64,000 bases of DNA from Hofstenia miamia. Its lineage: Eukaryota; Xenacoelomorpha; Acoela; Hofsteniidae. Position 1 is the first letter of the stretch. Each line of letters opens with the position of its first letter. The notes below the pieces were generated by a model. The model was not told the origin of the DNA, searched no databases, and saw only the letters and a program-made list of their open reading frames with translations. The stretch lies in contig CABFPE010000033.1 of assembly GCA_900660155.1 (NCBI GenBank), positions 220,705 to 284,704 of the forward strand, written 5' to 3'. Of the stretch, positions 12,385 to 24,350 are shown in pieces. A program made the translations under genes and the position numbers.

Positions 12385-12656
12385 TAGCTCGCGAGTTCGA
12401 GTCGAGTTACAATTATACTTAGACATGTTTTTCACGGTAGGCTAAGCTATATATTACTGTGCTGTCCTATACGAATGCACAACAGAAATACAGCATTTTA
12501 AACTAAATGAGAGACCCAATGGCTTACAATTTGAGATAAATGATGAAAGTTCGAGGAATTCGTAGACATTATGGGCAAAATAGATGATATTCAGGCTATT
12601 ATCGAGTTGATTTCGAATACTTGAACTCGACTCGAATTTTGAGTACTCACAGACCT
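12385..12656. mobile_element. Probable hAT-like MITE with TCGAGTCGAGTT subterminal repeats
   Basis: The left end reads TAGCTCGCGAGTTCGAGTCG. The right end in reverse complement reads TAGGTCTGTGAGTACTC and then TTCGAGTCGAGTT, so both sides share a TAG start and a TCGAGTCGAGTT block. No convincing 8-bp target duplication is left, so the boundaries and superfamily are tentative. It lies in the large YAP intron. Confidence 0.4.
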
Positions 12657-12730
12657 AGTTCAAACACATAATCTTTCAAACAATTTGATCGTTCTGCTTT
12701 ACAAAGTTTTGATAATCACACAGAAACAAT

Positions 12731-12764
<34 letters not shown>

Positions 12765-12766
<2 letters not shown>

Positions 12767-13594
12767 TCGTCGTTTGTACCATACTAATGGTGAAACTTCA
12801 TTACAAACGACGAATTCTGAAAAAAATGACTGTTACAAACGACGAATCGCCTTTTTGGGGTTTAAAATTGAGGAGAATGCAAAATTTTCGAATTTTTTCA
12901 GTTAGTGTATTTAAGTACCCTCTCAACAATATATCCTACTTGATTAATGGGTCTAAAAATTTATAATGAAAAAAAAATTTTTTTTGCTGGTTTTCACAGA
13001 TATTCGTCGTTTGTAATTTCTCAGCAAAAATGCTTGGATCAACTTCACACCTAGTTCATTAGCTCCCAAATTAAAAACTACATCTACTAAAGTCCTTTAA
13101 AGATGCATAGGCTATGGACTACTTTGTTTTTTTTTTGAAATTTCATTTAACAACCCACTATACTGGCATGATCCTATATTTTGGGGAATAATCGTTAATA
13201 TCTCAGTGAATAATGCTTGGATCGACTTCGAACCTAGTTCATTAGCTTCCAAATTAAAAACTACATCTACTAAAGTCCTTTCAAGATGTGTAGGATATGG
13301 AATAATACCTTTGATTACTATGTACTTAACAATATTATATGGTTATTGAAGTTCAAGACTTTCGAGTTTGCTGTAGCCAAGAAATTAATGAACTATGGAA
13401 GGCATTGGCTCTAATAAATGGAATAGGCACTAGTGTAATGCATATGATTAAGAAACTGTTAAATTTGCAACTTCATTAATATAAAAAAAATTTTTGGTTA
13501 CAAACGACGAATATTGTTAGAAACGGCATATATATATGAAAATGATTATAAATGACGAATATAAATTCATTCTGTATAAATTACAAACGGCGAA

Positions 13595-13595
<1 letters not shown>
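12765..13595. mobile_element. TA-flanked repeat element with ATTCGTCGTTTGTA ends
   Basis: The left end ATTCGTCGTTTGTA (12765-12778) and right end TACAAACGGCGAAT (13582-13595) are inverted repeats, 13 of 14 matching. Both are embedded directly in (TA)n tracts (12739-12764 and 13596-13625). The motif TACAAACGACGAAT or its complement recurs inside at about 12803, 12832, 13002 and 13500. Two direct copies of about 100 bp lie at about 13020-13115 and 13205-13300 (shared block ATTAAAAACTACATCTACTA). No ORF is convincing. The superfamily is unknown. Confidence 0.55.
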
Positions 13596-13626
<31 letters not shown>

Positions 13627-14314
13627 AGCACAAAGCAAGCTGATATAAATAGCTGGGAAATCCCTGTGGATAAAAGTGTAGGGAAATTCAGTCAAAAAAT
13701 ATACTTTACGGGCCGCAAGTGGGTCGTGATCCAAGCCTTTTAAAAATTCGGGCCTTTGGGTGAACTGCAATTATCGATTTAGGTTCGCGTCTAACTCTGA
13801 TACACAATGCAATCTTGTTGCAGGTATTTTCTAGTAATGCCTTAATATTATATGCTGTTAAATGTTGCCAAGCATAGAAAACTGTCTACAGTGTGTCTAT
13901 TTTTTAGAAAATGTGCACATCGTATCTATAATAAGCAAGAATCCTCAGCGTATCTATAAATTGAAAAAAGCCGTCATTGCGTATATATATATATATATAT
14001 GATGAAACAGTTCTATTTGTAATTTAAATATAGAATTTCCCTCCTTTGAAAACATTGTTGCCTCGTAATTTGAGTGTTGGCAGTGATGTTTATTAATAGA
14101 TTGTGATGCACAACATCAACACCCAATCATATACACTTGTTTAAACTTCAATATTTTTAAATTACAAGAGACATATATGCTGTATTTGATTTTAATCCCC
14201 TTTGATTTTAACTATGTATTTCGATTTCGATTACTGTTAATTTGATTAATTCACTTTTCTGTATCATTCCGTTGTTTCATTAATCTCGAACTGCATTAGT
14301 ATAACTTCTTTAAG

Positions 14315-14425
14315 GTCACAAACGTCAAGAATCCGGGGATAGTGGCTTGGAATCTATTGGTTACAGTCTGCCGAATACTCCAGATTTTACGCCTGCAGTT
14401 GAATCTTCCGACGTCAATAACACTT
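14315..14425 (+). CDS. YAP1 (Yorkie) homologue: YAP/Yorkie exon: LATS site and phosphodegron
   Basis: After acceptor ttctttaag the exon reads (G)HKRQESGDSGLESIGYS, then LPNTPDFTPAVESSDVNNT, ending at CACTT|gtaaga. HKRQES fits the LATS/Warts kinase consensus HxRxxS, and GDSGLES is the DSG-type phosphodegron. In vertebrate YAP the matching region reads HSRDESTDSGLS and then YSVPRTPDDF. There, LATS phosphorylation primes CK1 and then beta-TrCP-mediated degradation. SLPNTPDF matches that SVPRTPDDF. Phase is one base on each side, compatible with its neighbours. Confidence 0.85.
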
Positions 14426-14834
14426 GTAAGATATTGATTTTAATGTATTTTGCAACAATCGATACCTGGGTTCAGTTAGTAGCCCGATTATCATTTGCTT
14501 GAATTCTTCGCAAACATTTTGCTTAGTATCAGGGCTTTGGATTCGAATTCGGACCTGTGAACTCATTAATGGTTTGCTGAATTCAGAATCGTATATTTTA
14601 TAGGCTAGTTTTCGTCAAAATTGAATTTCTCGGATAAAACTAAAAACGATAGTATCGTAAATTTTAGTAACTCGAACGATGTAACTTCTTTTGATGTGTT
14701 AGGGGCTGAGGGAGTGGTAGTTGATCGAATATTGTATGCAATCACTATAGTAATAAATTTTTTCGAAAACATTTAAAATTAGGTTGTTACTTTTTGTACA
14801 TCTTATTCAAGATTCATTTCACAACTTTGTTTAG

Positions 14835-15031
14835 CGCCATCATTTAACGCCCATCAAGTGCATCCTAAAATGATGCCTTTAACACATGCGACCACAATGA
14901 TGTCATATCACAGTGTACCGTGCGTTAGTCAGACGATGCCTCACATGACTAACTCTCTTCCGATAAGCGAAGAGGCACCTATGAGTGATGAACTCTTCGT
15001 TGACGACCCAATGACGTGGCTCCCGAATTAA
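14835..15031 (+). CDS. YAP1 (Yorkie) homologue: YAP/Yorkie terminal exon, transactivation tail
   Basis: From acceptor aactttgtttag to a TAA stop at 15029-15031. It is rich in Met, Ser, Thr and His, then acidic (EEAPMSDELFVDDP), and ends MTWLPN. The family's C-terminus is an acidic transactivation tail ending in the PDZ-binding FLTWL. Here the TWL is conserved but two residues (Pro-Asn) follow it. The leftover T of the previous exon joins CG to give Ser. The preceding single-base phase is satisfied, which supports the junction. Confidence 0.85.
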
Positions 15032-15716
15032 ATTTGCATTGTTTTTCGCCAATCACTTTCACTCAGGTCATCAGTACTTCAGGAGATCACTTTAACTTCA
15101 TCAGCAGCTAGTTTCCTAATTTTTTGTTTTAGCTAGGTTTTTATTGCATTATATTTGTAGTGTTTTTTACACATTTGTATATATAGCTTCAGGAGTTGTG
15201 TAATTTATTTCTTAAAGAAATGGATTACGTTTTCAAAAAGTGGTGCTTATCGTAAATATTTAAATCAAGTTTTATATTGGGTGTCAGGCTGACATTTGTG
15301 ATGGTTGATGTTTGTAAATATTTTGCTAGTGTTAAGCCTACACCACTGCATTAATTCCGCTTTTTTATATTTTAGTTGATGTTCTAATTTTTTTTTGGGA
15401 AAAGTGAACGTTGCATCGTTTAGTTGGTATAAGTGTTGGCTGTTGTGCAGTTTTGGACTCCCTTTGGACTGTTGTTTTCACTATGTATGCATCGAAAGTG
15501 TCTTAGACGGACTTGATTGGAATTATTTCGAATGGAAAACATGTTTTCACATGTTGAATTTAGAATTTGTTTATTGAATCATTCTGGATTTTAATGATAG
15601 GATTTGTATTGCATAATTTAGAAATATGTAGCAATATATTGTTCTAGTGTCTCGAGAATAATCTTGACTGGGAAGCTAAATCTGTTTTAATTACCATATG
15701 CAATCAAATAATTCAT
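15032..15716 (+). other. YAP 3' UTR and downstream DNA
   Basis: AT-rich sequence follows the YAP stop. No strong canonical AATAAA is seen before about 15728 (ataataaaac), which already lies at the edge of a LINE fragment. The transcript end cannot be placed from sequence alone. Confidence 0.5.
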
Positions 15717-17090
15717 ATGTACTGTCATATAATAAAACTTTTTAATACATGTCCAAGCAAAGGATATTTTCCTGACAACTTAAACCGAGCAATAGTTGTT
15801 TTTGTTCGAAAGTCTAAACCAAGGGTAAATGGTGTACTAACCTATAGACATTTCGGACCTATAAGTGTATCGCCTGTGCTAGCCAAGCTATTAGAGAAAC
15901 GTATTCTTAAGCGCTTAAACACAAGATTTAACAAACAATATGGATTTGTAAAAGGAATCAATACAGAAATTGGACTCGTTCATATTGTTGAACACATAGA
16001 GAAAGCATGGACGAGGAATAATTCAACACAATTGATAAGCTTCGACTTCTCAGCGGCATTCGATAAGGCTCCTCCTCGAACCATAGTTAAGAATCTAAAG
16101 GGAAGACAACCCTATAATCCTCCTTACATCATAGCAATTATTGAAAGCCGTCATAAGTTAAAAGTATCTGGATATAAACGCTACACCGAATTGTCGAACC
16201 CAACAAGGGGGTATCTTTAGCCCACTGTAAGGAAATATTTTAATAGATGGGGCTCTCTATGCTTAATAAAAAGGTAAGGCCATTGGATGTGCTGACGATC
16301 AAACTACGATGTTCACAGAATATAGGCATGACCCCATAACTGAATTACGAACTATGGTTGAAGATGCAGCTGAAAGTCTTCATGAGTGGGCCAGTAACCA
16401 AGGTCTAACTTTGAATATGGGCAAAACTCAATCCTGTCATTTTACAAGACGAAAAGATGCTATCAGTTGTATTAAAAGTGGCAATAATCTAATAACCTCG
16501 GCTGACGTTACAATTCTAGGATTGACATTAGACTCCATACTTTAATTCAGTCGACATATAAAGAACAAACTCGAATCTATGATGAGCCGTAGGACTTTTG
16601 GTGCAGGCTCTATCAATGTATAAAGTTATTATTCCTAAAATAGGTTATGGCGTGAAAATCTGGATGAGTGCTCTCCCTAAGAAATCAAATCAGAAATCCC
16701 TGAGATCATTACAAGGATTATATAATGTAAGAATATGCAAAGCCTTCAGCAACACAGGCAGGAAATAATTACTTTTTCTTTCTGGAGAATTCGACATTGT
16801 AGACCAATTATCAGCTCTTGCTGAAGGGTAAACTCTAAAACGACATACAAACTTAGAAATATTACGCAGGAAATATCATCAAAATTCGAAGTTTTATTAC
16901 GAGGCATAGTCACATTTCCCTATAGAGATTGCATCAACCCTCACTCAAATCACCATCTAAGTAAAATATCAGAGGTCTCACCATTCTGTAGTAAACGATG
17001 TCACGAAATTCAAATCATTTACCATATTGTATTTGGATGTCCACGATATAACGCAAGACGACTGAATTTAGTCGATAAATGTTAGAAGAA
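15717..17090 (+). mobile_element. Broken non-LTR retrotransposon (LINE) with RT and C-terminal zinc knuckle
   Basis: The plus strand carries reverse-transcriptase pieces in several frames. At 15717-16220 there is a fingers region ending KQYGFVKG, then LISFDFSAAFDKA (RT motif A with D and FD). At about 16280-16545 GCADDQTT (motif C, usually YADD, here Cys for Tyr) is followed by SLHEWASNQGLTLNMGKTQ. At about 16980-17070 a CSKRCHEIQIIYHIVFGCP knuckle (C-C-H-C) is typical of LINE C-termini. At least three frameshifts or stops separate these. The start and 3' end are not defined. The clade cannot be fixed; R1/I/LOA-like is possible from the tail. Confidence 0.8.
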
Positions 17091-17290
17091 TGCGATACCT
17101 TTTACTTCTACTCAGATTTCTTAAGAAAATAAAAATGAATTTCATCTCCCCATATGGTTAATTTAGTTAATTACCCCCTTTTCAATCATTCTTTATCGTC
17201 TGAACTAGAAATATCCTTCAATTGGAGAGTTTTTTTTTACTTGTTTTAATGACGATTCCTTTATCGTGCTATATTTATAGCTTTTCAAAA

Positions 17291-17915
17291 TTTATATATA
17301 TATTTGTGTAAGCATACTGAGCTTTCTAATATTATTTGAATGTACGACAGTCTTAAATATCGATTTCGATTTACCATAATCGTCAGTTTAAAAAATATGC
17401 GGTAAATAAGTTTACAATAAACTACACTAAATATAAATGATCTTATTACATTCACTTAGAATAAGTTTAAGGTCATCATGCTTTGTTGTCGATTTAATAA
17501 TTTACCCTTTGTTGTTTCTTTTATATATATAGTGCCTCTGCTATTTTCGGCTGAACAGTTGTTAGTAAAATTTTAAACTGATCTTCCTTAGTTTGATGGT
17601 GAGAAATTCAAGAAAAAAGTGAGAAATCTGAATACAAAAGTAACATTTATTAAGATCACCCCGATTTTTACTTCTTTTAAAACAAAAGATATGTTTAATA
17701 ACTAAGAGAATATTCCAAAAAACTTAGTTTCTTCCCTAGTCTATAAATATACATTTAATGTTTGCGATAAATCATTAATCATTGAAACTAAGCGACATCT
17801 GGGAATAAGATCTAATGAGCACTTAAGAGATCATCTGAATTCAGACATTTTTTTTCCATCACATTCAAATAATATTAGAAAGCGCAGTATGCTTACACAT
17901 AAATATATATATATA
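17291..17915. mobile_element. DNA-transposon-like unit with about 50-bp inverted repeats
   Basis: The left arm at 17291-17343 (GTGTAAGCATACTGAGCTTT then CTAATATTATTTGAATGT) and the right arm at 17861-17915 are inverted copies with only a few differences. Both arms end outward in short (TA)n tracts. The 515-bp interior has no convincing ORF. A MITE is inferred. No clear target duplication beyond TA was found. Confidence 0.55.
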
Positions 17916-17927
17916 TATTTGATGGTC

Positions 17928-18480
17928 TGATTTTTTCTAAGAAATTTTTTGTTTACATCTGTGTAAATTATGTTGGCATAGTTGAAATGACTAAATAGAA
18001 GAGTATGAAGTAATTGAATTGTTTTTCAAAATTTTAATGTGAATCAAAAATAATTTCAAGGTATTCAAAAGCCTCATTTTGCTTTATATGAATGACGTTA
18101 AGCTTAAGTTTATTTTGTGAAGTATCAGTGGATGCAGAATTTAACTCAACAAAGCAGGATTGAGTTTTTAATGGTTTCTTAGTTTTGAAGAAATGCGGAA
18201 GTACAATATTTTTCTAGAGTTTGAATAGCTTTTTGGGGACAATTATTAGAAATAAATAATATTGTATCATCTACATATTGTATAGTGCAACATGTTAAAT
18301 CGGTCAAATCATTTATGTAAATATTAAATAAGGGACTGAAATAGATCTCCTGCGACTCCATTTTTAGTACAAACCTAACTGAAAAGGTATCATTAAGTTT
18401 TACTCGTTATACAAATAACTAGAAATGAGACATACGCTGTCAATCTAGAAATTTAATTTTTTTGTTGTAATATGTTATGA
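17928..18480 (-). mobile_element. LINE fragment, copy 1 of a duplicated RT segment
   Basis: The minus-strand frame at 18361-18179 reads YFSPLFNIYINDLTDLTCC, then TIQYVDDTILFIS, which is the RT segment before and through motif C (YVDD). Nearly the same sequence recurs at 20192-20825, also on the minus strand, and both copies begin at the same point (gattttttctaagaaatttt). It has internal stops and is inactive. Confidence 0.75.
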
Positions 18481-20191
18481 TATTTTATTCAAGAGGCAGT
18501 CTAGGGCTGTCTCGTATATCTTGATTTATTATATAGATGGCAAGATGAAATATTTTACTTAGTGAAATGTCTTGTAATCGCAGAGCTACATTTATGGTTC
18601 TGTATTATTTCATGGCGTTGTAGACGAACAAAATGGAATTTAATGCTCGGATAATTTTCGTAAGATATTTACAATTAAAGAGGTGAACACAAAAATTCAA
18701 AATTGTGGTAACGATATTTTAATAATTTGATTCAAATATTTGGAAAGCTATTCTAATAAAATATTACTTCAGGCACATATATTCGTATCATTAACAAAGG
18801 TAAGCAAAAGAACAATGATCTGATTGGGAATGAATCAAAATTGTAATTAGATTTACACAAACCGAAATTTAGATTGGCATAATGATCACTTTTCCTGAAA
18901 ATCTAAAATCTAGGTGAAATGGCCTATTTTTCATGAATATGCCATAAACTAACGTTTTTTACAAAAAATATATAACTCTTTTGCAATGTCGTTTACTAGA
19001 TTGCTGATTTAAAAAAAAACAATTTTTGTTGTGCTAATGACTGATATCTTATTGAAAATGGTTTCGCGCAGAAAGCCCGTGTTTATGGGAAGATCGAACT
19101 TGCAAGAAACAAGTTGAAACTGGTTTTTGGGCTGGAAAGTTTTGACGCATTCAGTTTATATATAATTTTATCATATTTGAACCTTTCCGAAACTGAAAGA
19201 AGGTATGAAAGGCAAATGATGCTGAAATTTGTGAGATTTATTTGTGATTTGAATGTCAAGATTCGTTTGTTGAACAACGGTATTCAAAAACTGTTTCAAA
19301 GGTGGGAAAGTAAGATCCACATAGATGTTTGTAAACTTTTACATTTTATTATTTTTTGGCATCGCATAAAATACAGTAAATTTCATAATGGTTTTTTAAC
19401 GAATTTTGTAAACAAATGTGCTAGAGTTATTGACTAGCCCTTGTATATTCCAACACATTTATCAAATATCCATTGATTGCTTTACTTTTTAAAGAGTTTT
19501 TTTAACAGTGATTCAGCATCACAATCAACTTGGTTTTCTGGTTTGATCACTTCAGGGGCTGTCGTAGATCGTATATGGCAATCACGATAAGCAATTGCTT
19601 TTCGAATAGGGCTATGAGAGGTTTTATAGTGCGGTGATGTTGCCGCCATGTGCTTTGCCCTTTTCTAGAAGTTCCATACTGGGCGACAACTTTTTCTTAC
19701 GATCTCGTTTTTTTCATTGCCATTCTTTAAAAGCTTCCACTGTTTTTAGAAACTCTTGCTTAAATTGTTTTGTTTGCTTCATTTGATTTGAATTACGAGC
19801 CCATTTCCACTTTGCATTCATTTCCGCGGGAAGAAATTCCACTTTCGTGAAATCCATTAGCTGAAACGGCATTTTGTTCTGAATTAGTGGGGACCTGAAG
19901 GATGAAACCACTCGATTTTACCCGATTGTTCAACTTGGAAAAGTTCGATTCACAACCAAGGAGCATGTTGCAGCTTTGTTAGATTTAAGATTCCATTTAT
20001 TAATTTGTCCCAACAAAAATATGATTTTTAGCACTTGTCTTAACCATATTTGTGAAAAATGGTCTATTTCGGCTCAAAATTGTTATATATAAACATTGTG
20101 GATCTAGAAATAAGTTTGAGATTTCTCTATTTTTAATTCTTATTAAAGCTATGATTATTCATTGCTAATTTGATGCCCAATTTATTTGCAC
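18481..20191. other. Unresolved stretch between LINE fragments
   Basis: Two open stretches are worth noting but not recognised: plus strand 19114-19437 (107 codons, preceded by an acceptor-like tttcgcgcag) and minus strand 19714-19911 (65 codons, KWKWARNSNQMKQTKQFKQE). Neither has a domain I can name. They may be remnants of a transposon protein. The rest is AT-rich with no visible feature. Confidence 0.35.
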
Positions 20192-22000
20192 CAGATTTTT
20201 TCTAAGAAATTTTTTGTTTATATCTGTGTAAATTATGTTGGCATAGTTGAAATGACTAAATAGTAGAGTATGAAGCAAATGAATTTTCGCTTCAGTCGGG
20301 AGTTTTTGAAAAATTAATTTAATTCCTTAAATCGATATTCCAGTTTTCTAATATGATATTTGTCTTTCAAAATTTTAATGTGAATCAAAAATAATTTCAA
20401 GGTATTCAAAAGACTCAATTTGCTATATATAAATGACTTTAAACTTAAGTTTATTTTGTGAAGTATCAGCGGATGCAGAATTTAACTTAGCAACGCAGAA
20501 TTGAGGTTTTAATGGATTCACTCTTAGTTTTAAAGAAGTGAGGAAGTACAATATTTTTCTAGAGTTTGAATAACTTTTTGGGGACAATTATTAGAAATAA
20601 ATAATATTGTATCATCTACATATTGCATAGTGCAACATGTTAAATCGGACAAATCATTTATGTAAATATTAAATAAGGGACCGAAATAGATCTTCTGCGA
20701 CTCTATTTTAGTACAAACCCAACTGAAAAGGTATCATTAAGCTTTACTCGTTATACAAATAACTAGAAATAAGACATATGCTGTCATTGGAAAAACCTAG
20801 AAATTTAATTTTTTTGTTGTAATATACTATGATCAGTCTAATAGAATGCTTTCGAAAGTTTAAGCGAGCTACTGCTGAGTATTCGTTATCTATCTTTTTT
20901 CTATATTTTTCAATAGTTTTTATTAGAGCATCGCTGGTAGAAATACATTTGCTTAAACCATATTGTGTTTTGGAGGAAGGAACATTTTACAAACATGCTC
21001 ATTATTTTCATTAAAAAGAATTACATGTAGTTCAAATACTTTGCTGCTTGGAGAAGTGATTGAAATAGGTATAGAAATTAAGCAATCTCCGGAATCGTCT
21101 TTTTTAAATAGTGGCGTTATATTTGCCAATTTTAACTCGTCTGGAAAAAGGAAATGGCTTCTACATGCACTTAAGATGTCAAATTTTGGTTCAGCTATTA
21201 AGTCGGCTGTGAGTTCTAGGAGCCAAGTTTGTATCAGAGAAGGTACTTTGTATATGTTTTTTAAGCAATGTATCTACTTTATGATTTCACATTTAGTTGC
21301 AAAACAAAAGAAGAAAGAGGGTGGAGTTGATTTAGTTTAGCAAAAAGGTACATTCATGCTATTGCAGTTTCTAAAATTTGGAAAACTTCATTGAAGGCAT
21401 TGCAAATTTGTTTTTTATTAGTAATGGATATATCTTTATATTACATTTTTCTATTTTTTCAGTTTCCATGTTTTGCTATTTAATAAATTGTTAATATATT
21501 CCTATTTATTTTTTTGGGATGAAAGATTTTGATACTCTGGGCGTGATTAATTATTACTTTATTATTTGCTTTCCTTATAGCAACATTGCATAAATTTCGT
21601 TCAACTTAATACGCATTTTGATTTTTTTTTATTTGAAAATGGATGTAATTTTTCCACTTTTGTTTTTTTGTTCGATTAAATCAATGCATTTGGAATCAAT
21701 CCAACCTTTTTGAAAAATTCGGATATTTTTAGCATTCGAATGAGAGAATACATTTTTCTGGGCAACATATATTCAAACAGAAATGCAAGTTTTTATAAAA
21801 TTTAATAGCTTTTCACTAAGTGCTAATGATGAACATGTAGAATTCCAGTTCTCGTTTGTTAATGCTGTCGAAGTTTTGGCATTCTGTTGATTTGTTCGGA
21901 TTGATTTTCAAGATTTAGTAGGTTTACCTACTTTTAGTATATTCGAATAAGTAACTATAAGACAGTGATCTAAGTATGGAAATTCAAAACAAATATAATT
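20192..22000 (-). mobile_element. Longer LINE copy with APE endonuclease and RT remnants
   Basis: Read on the minus strand from high to low coordinates: about 21960-21900 gives SDHCLIVTYSN, like the SDH motif that ends an APE-type endonuclease. About 21190-21010 gives FPDELKLANITPLFKKDD, then a decayed RPIS-like and SK-FE segment of RT. About 20700-20540 repeats the YVDD segment found at 18179-18361. The order endonuclease, RT fingers, RT motif C is that of CR1/Jockey/L2-type LINEs. Many stops are present. The limits are approximate. Confidence 0.7.
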
Positions 22001-22431
22001 ATAAGACGAAGCATTTCTGATATCATGAAATAGGCAATGAGTGTTACCTTCGAATCATTAATAGCACTTGTACTAGTTGAAATGAATTCTAACTGTAAGT
22101 AATATAAAGAATAATGTTTAATTTTGATCTTTGAATTGAGACTAATCTGAATTGCTAACTCAATCCGTTTTTAAAGAATGAGGTTTTCAATATTTGAATT
22201 TTCATTTGGTTGCAAGGTTCGGATTCAACTTTTTGAGAATGCTGCTCGGCACAATATTATGTCTGTGTACATGAAACTATTTACCCAAACTAATAACAAT
22301 AATAAACATGTTACATCCTAGGGCTAATGCCCCAATGTTTTTCAACATTAAACATAATCAATACAGAAGTTTTTTCATCTTATTGAATCTTTATTAACGG
22401 AATTTCACATTCGCAACAATATTCCCAATAT

Positions 22432-23097
22432 GCTCAAAAAATTATTAGATAAGATAAAATATGATAGTCTTTATTTGGTCATTTTTTATAGCAATGAAAC
22501 ACTGATAAATTAGCGAAATGGAGTCATGAAATGCAAAAACTGCGAAAAAAGGTATGAAATATTTACAGTAGGCTTCGAAACAAATAAATAGTGCTGCACA
22601 TACTATGGATCAATTGTTAATGCCGAGAAATTGTATAATGACTGTTATAAAACTTAAATCCTAACCAAGATCTTCCGGATATGAATTTTTGCTGGAGTAT
22701 GAAAGATTTCAACTTCTTGAATTTTCTAAATTTGTGAATGCTTCTTAAACCTTTTGGTAATAGACTTCAGTTGTAAATTGCATTCTTTATAAACGATTGG
22801 CCTATAATTCTATTATTGAATTACTGCATGAAAAGCTTCTTGATCTTTCATTTTGATTGAGGCAATGTATTGGAAATGAAATTTCGTGGTAGAGTGGTAT
22901 TTTGTTAATTATTTTTAATAAAGTAATTCATCCATAGCCTGTAAGAATTGTTACTTTTTGTACTGTATGTTGATTTGTAGATTGGTAACTTTTTTGTAAT
23001 TTATGACGCTATTCAGATAAATTATCAGTTATTGAATTGTAAACATTTATCTGAATATAGAATCTCTTATCTTATCTTATCTTATCTTAATATATTT
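22432..23097. repeat. Two LINE-type 3' tails with TTATC repeats, opposite strands
   Basis: On the minus strand, 22480-22436 reads AATAAAGACTATCATATTTT, then ATCTTATC. On the plus strand, 23050-23096 reads TCTGAATATAGAATC and then (TCTTA)n. Both look like the 3' ends of LINEs that finish in short tandem repeats instead of poly(A). They face away from each other's bodies, consistent with two insertions of related elements in opposite orientation. Confidence 0.5.
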
Positions 23098-23199
23098 AAC
23101 CGATATTTCAAATGAATAAGGTCATTAACTACTAAGTACAATAAAAAATGAATAACAAAAATGAAAAAAAAACTGGCTAAAAAAACACTTGCTACAATA

Positions 23200-24110
23200 C
23201 TTTACTAATTTCAATTTATTGTATAGTCGTTATTATAAAATTTATATCATATCCATGATCTACCTGACATAAATTTTTGTTTGAGAATAAATTTCATTTT
23301 TTTCCTGAATTTTTTTAGGTTGTCTATTATTTTATTTTTTTTTGGCATTTTATTCCAGGCATAAATTGCAGTATTAATAAAGGATTGACTCATGATATTT
23401 TTATTAAATTTAACGCCGGAATAGTTTTTTGATCGTTAATTCTGCTTCAGACAGTCTGTCGAAAATGAGAATAATATCTCATCGTAGGGTGGAATTTTGT
23501 TTATGAATTTGAAGAAATAAATAATAATATTGTGGAAAAAGAAGATTTATAAATATATTCTTTTTTTTAGAAGAGTTTTTATTACAAACATTTAATCCCC
23601 ATTTTAGTTGAACTCGAAGCTTTTTTATCATTAGGCTGTGTACATTAGTATATAAGATATTAGCATAGTTTAAATTACTCATAACGAATGCGTGAAACAT
23701 TTGAATTACTGCAATTGGGGGTAACTTTTGGGAAACATGGGATACCTTTCTAATACCAACAGCCATTTTTTTAATAGTGGTATTTATTTTCGACGTGAAA
23801 TTAAGCTTTGAATCTATTGTTACTCATAGTTATTTAAACTTATTAACAGGTAAAAAAATGTATTATTGAAATGAATTGAATAGCCAGAGATGTCCGTTTT
23901 TTGCGTTAATGCGCAATGTATGCATGCTAAAATAGTTACTCAATTTTATACAATTGGATTCAATAACTTTTACAGCTTTATCTAAGGATTTATTTCCACA
24001 GTAAATAGATGTATCATCGGCGTATTGTGTTATTTCGCAGTCAGGAATTTCCTTCATGTCATTCACATAAATATTAAAGGGCAGGGACCTAGTATGTTAC
24101 ACCATTATTG
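23200..24110 (-). mobile_element. Broken LINE, RT motif C and thumb
   Basis: The minus strand at 24066-23863 reads MNDMKEIPDCEITQYADDTS then IYCGNKSLDKAVKVIE, which is RT motif C (YADD) and its downstream helix. At 23766-23479 the thumb region reads AFVMSNLNYANILYTNVHS. The spacing and order fit one element, interrupted by at least one frameshift or stop. The 3' limit is uncertain. Confidence 0.75.
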
Positions 24111-24350
24111 ACAATTAATTTGCAAAAGTATCATTTAATTTAACTCGCTGAAGTCTATTACTTAAGTAATAAGATATAAGGTGAGCAACCAAAAATTTTT
24201 AATTTTTTTTAATATCTCATGATTAATAGAATCGAATGCTTTTGAGAAGTCAAAACAAGCAATCGCAACAAATTTAATAGAGTTCAATAATGCTCTCCAT
24301 TTTTCTGTCGCTTGTATAAGTGCGTCTGATGTTGAGTAATTTTTTTCTGA

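Noticed and set aside
13600-13770. ORFs with (YI)n or (IY)n runs, here and at other microsatellites
   Set aside because: These are translations of (TA)n tracts and not genes.
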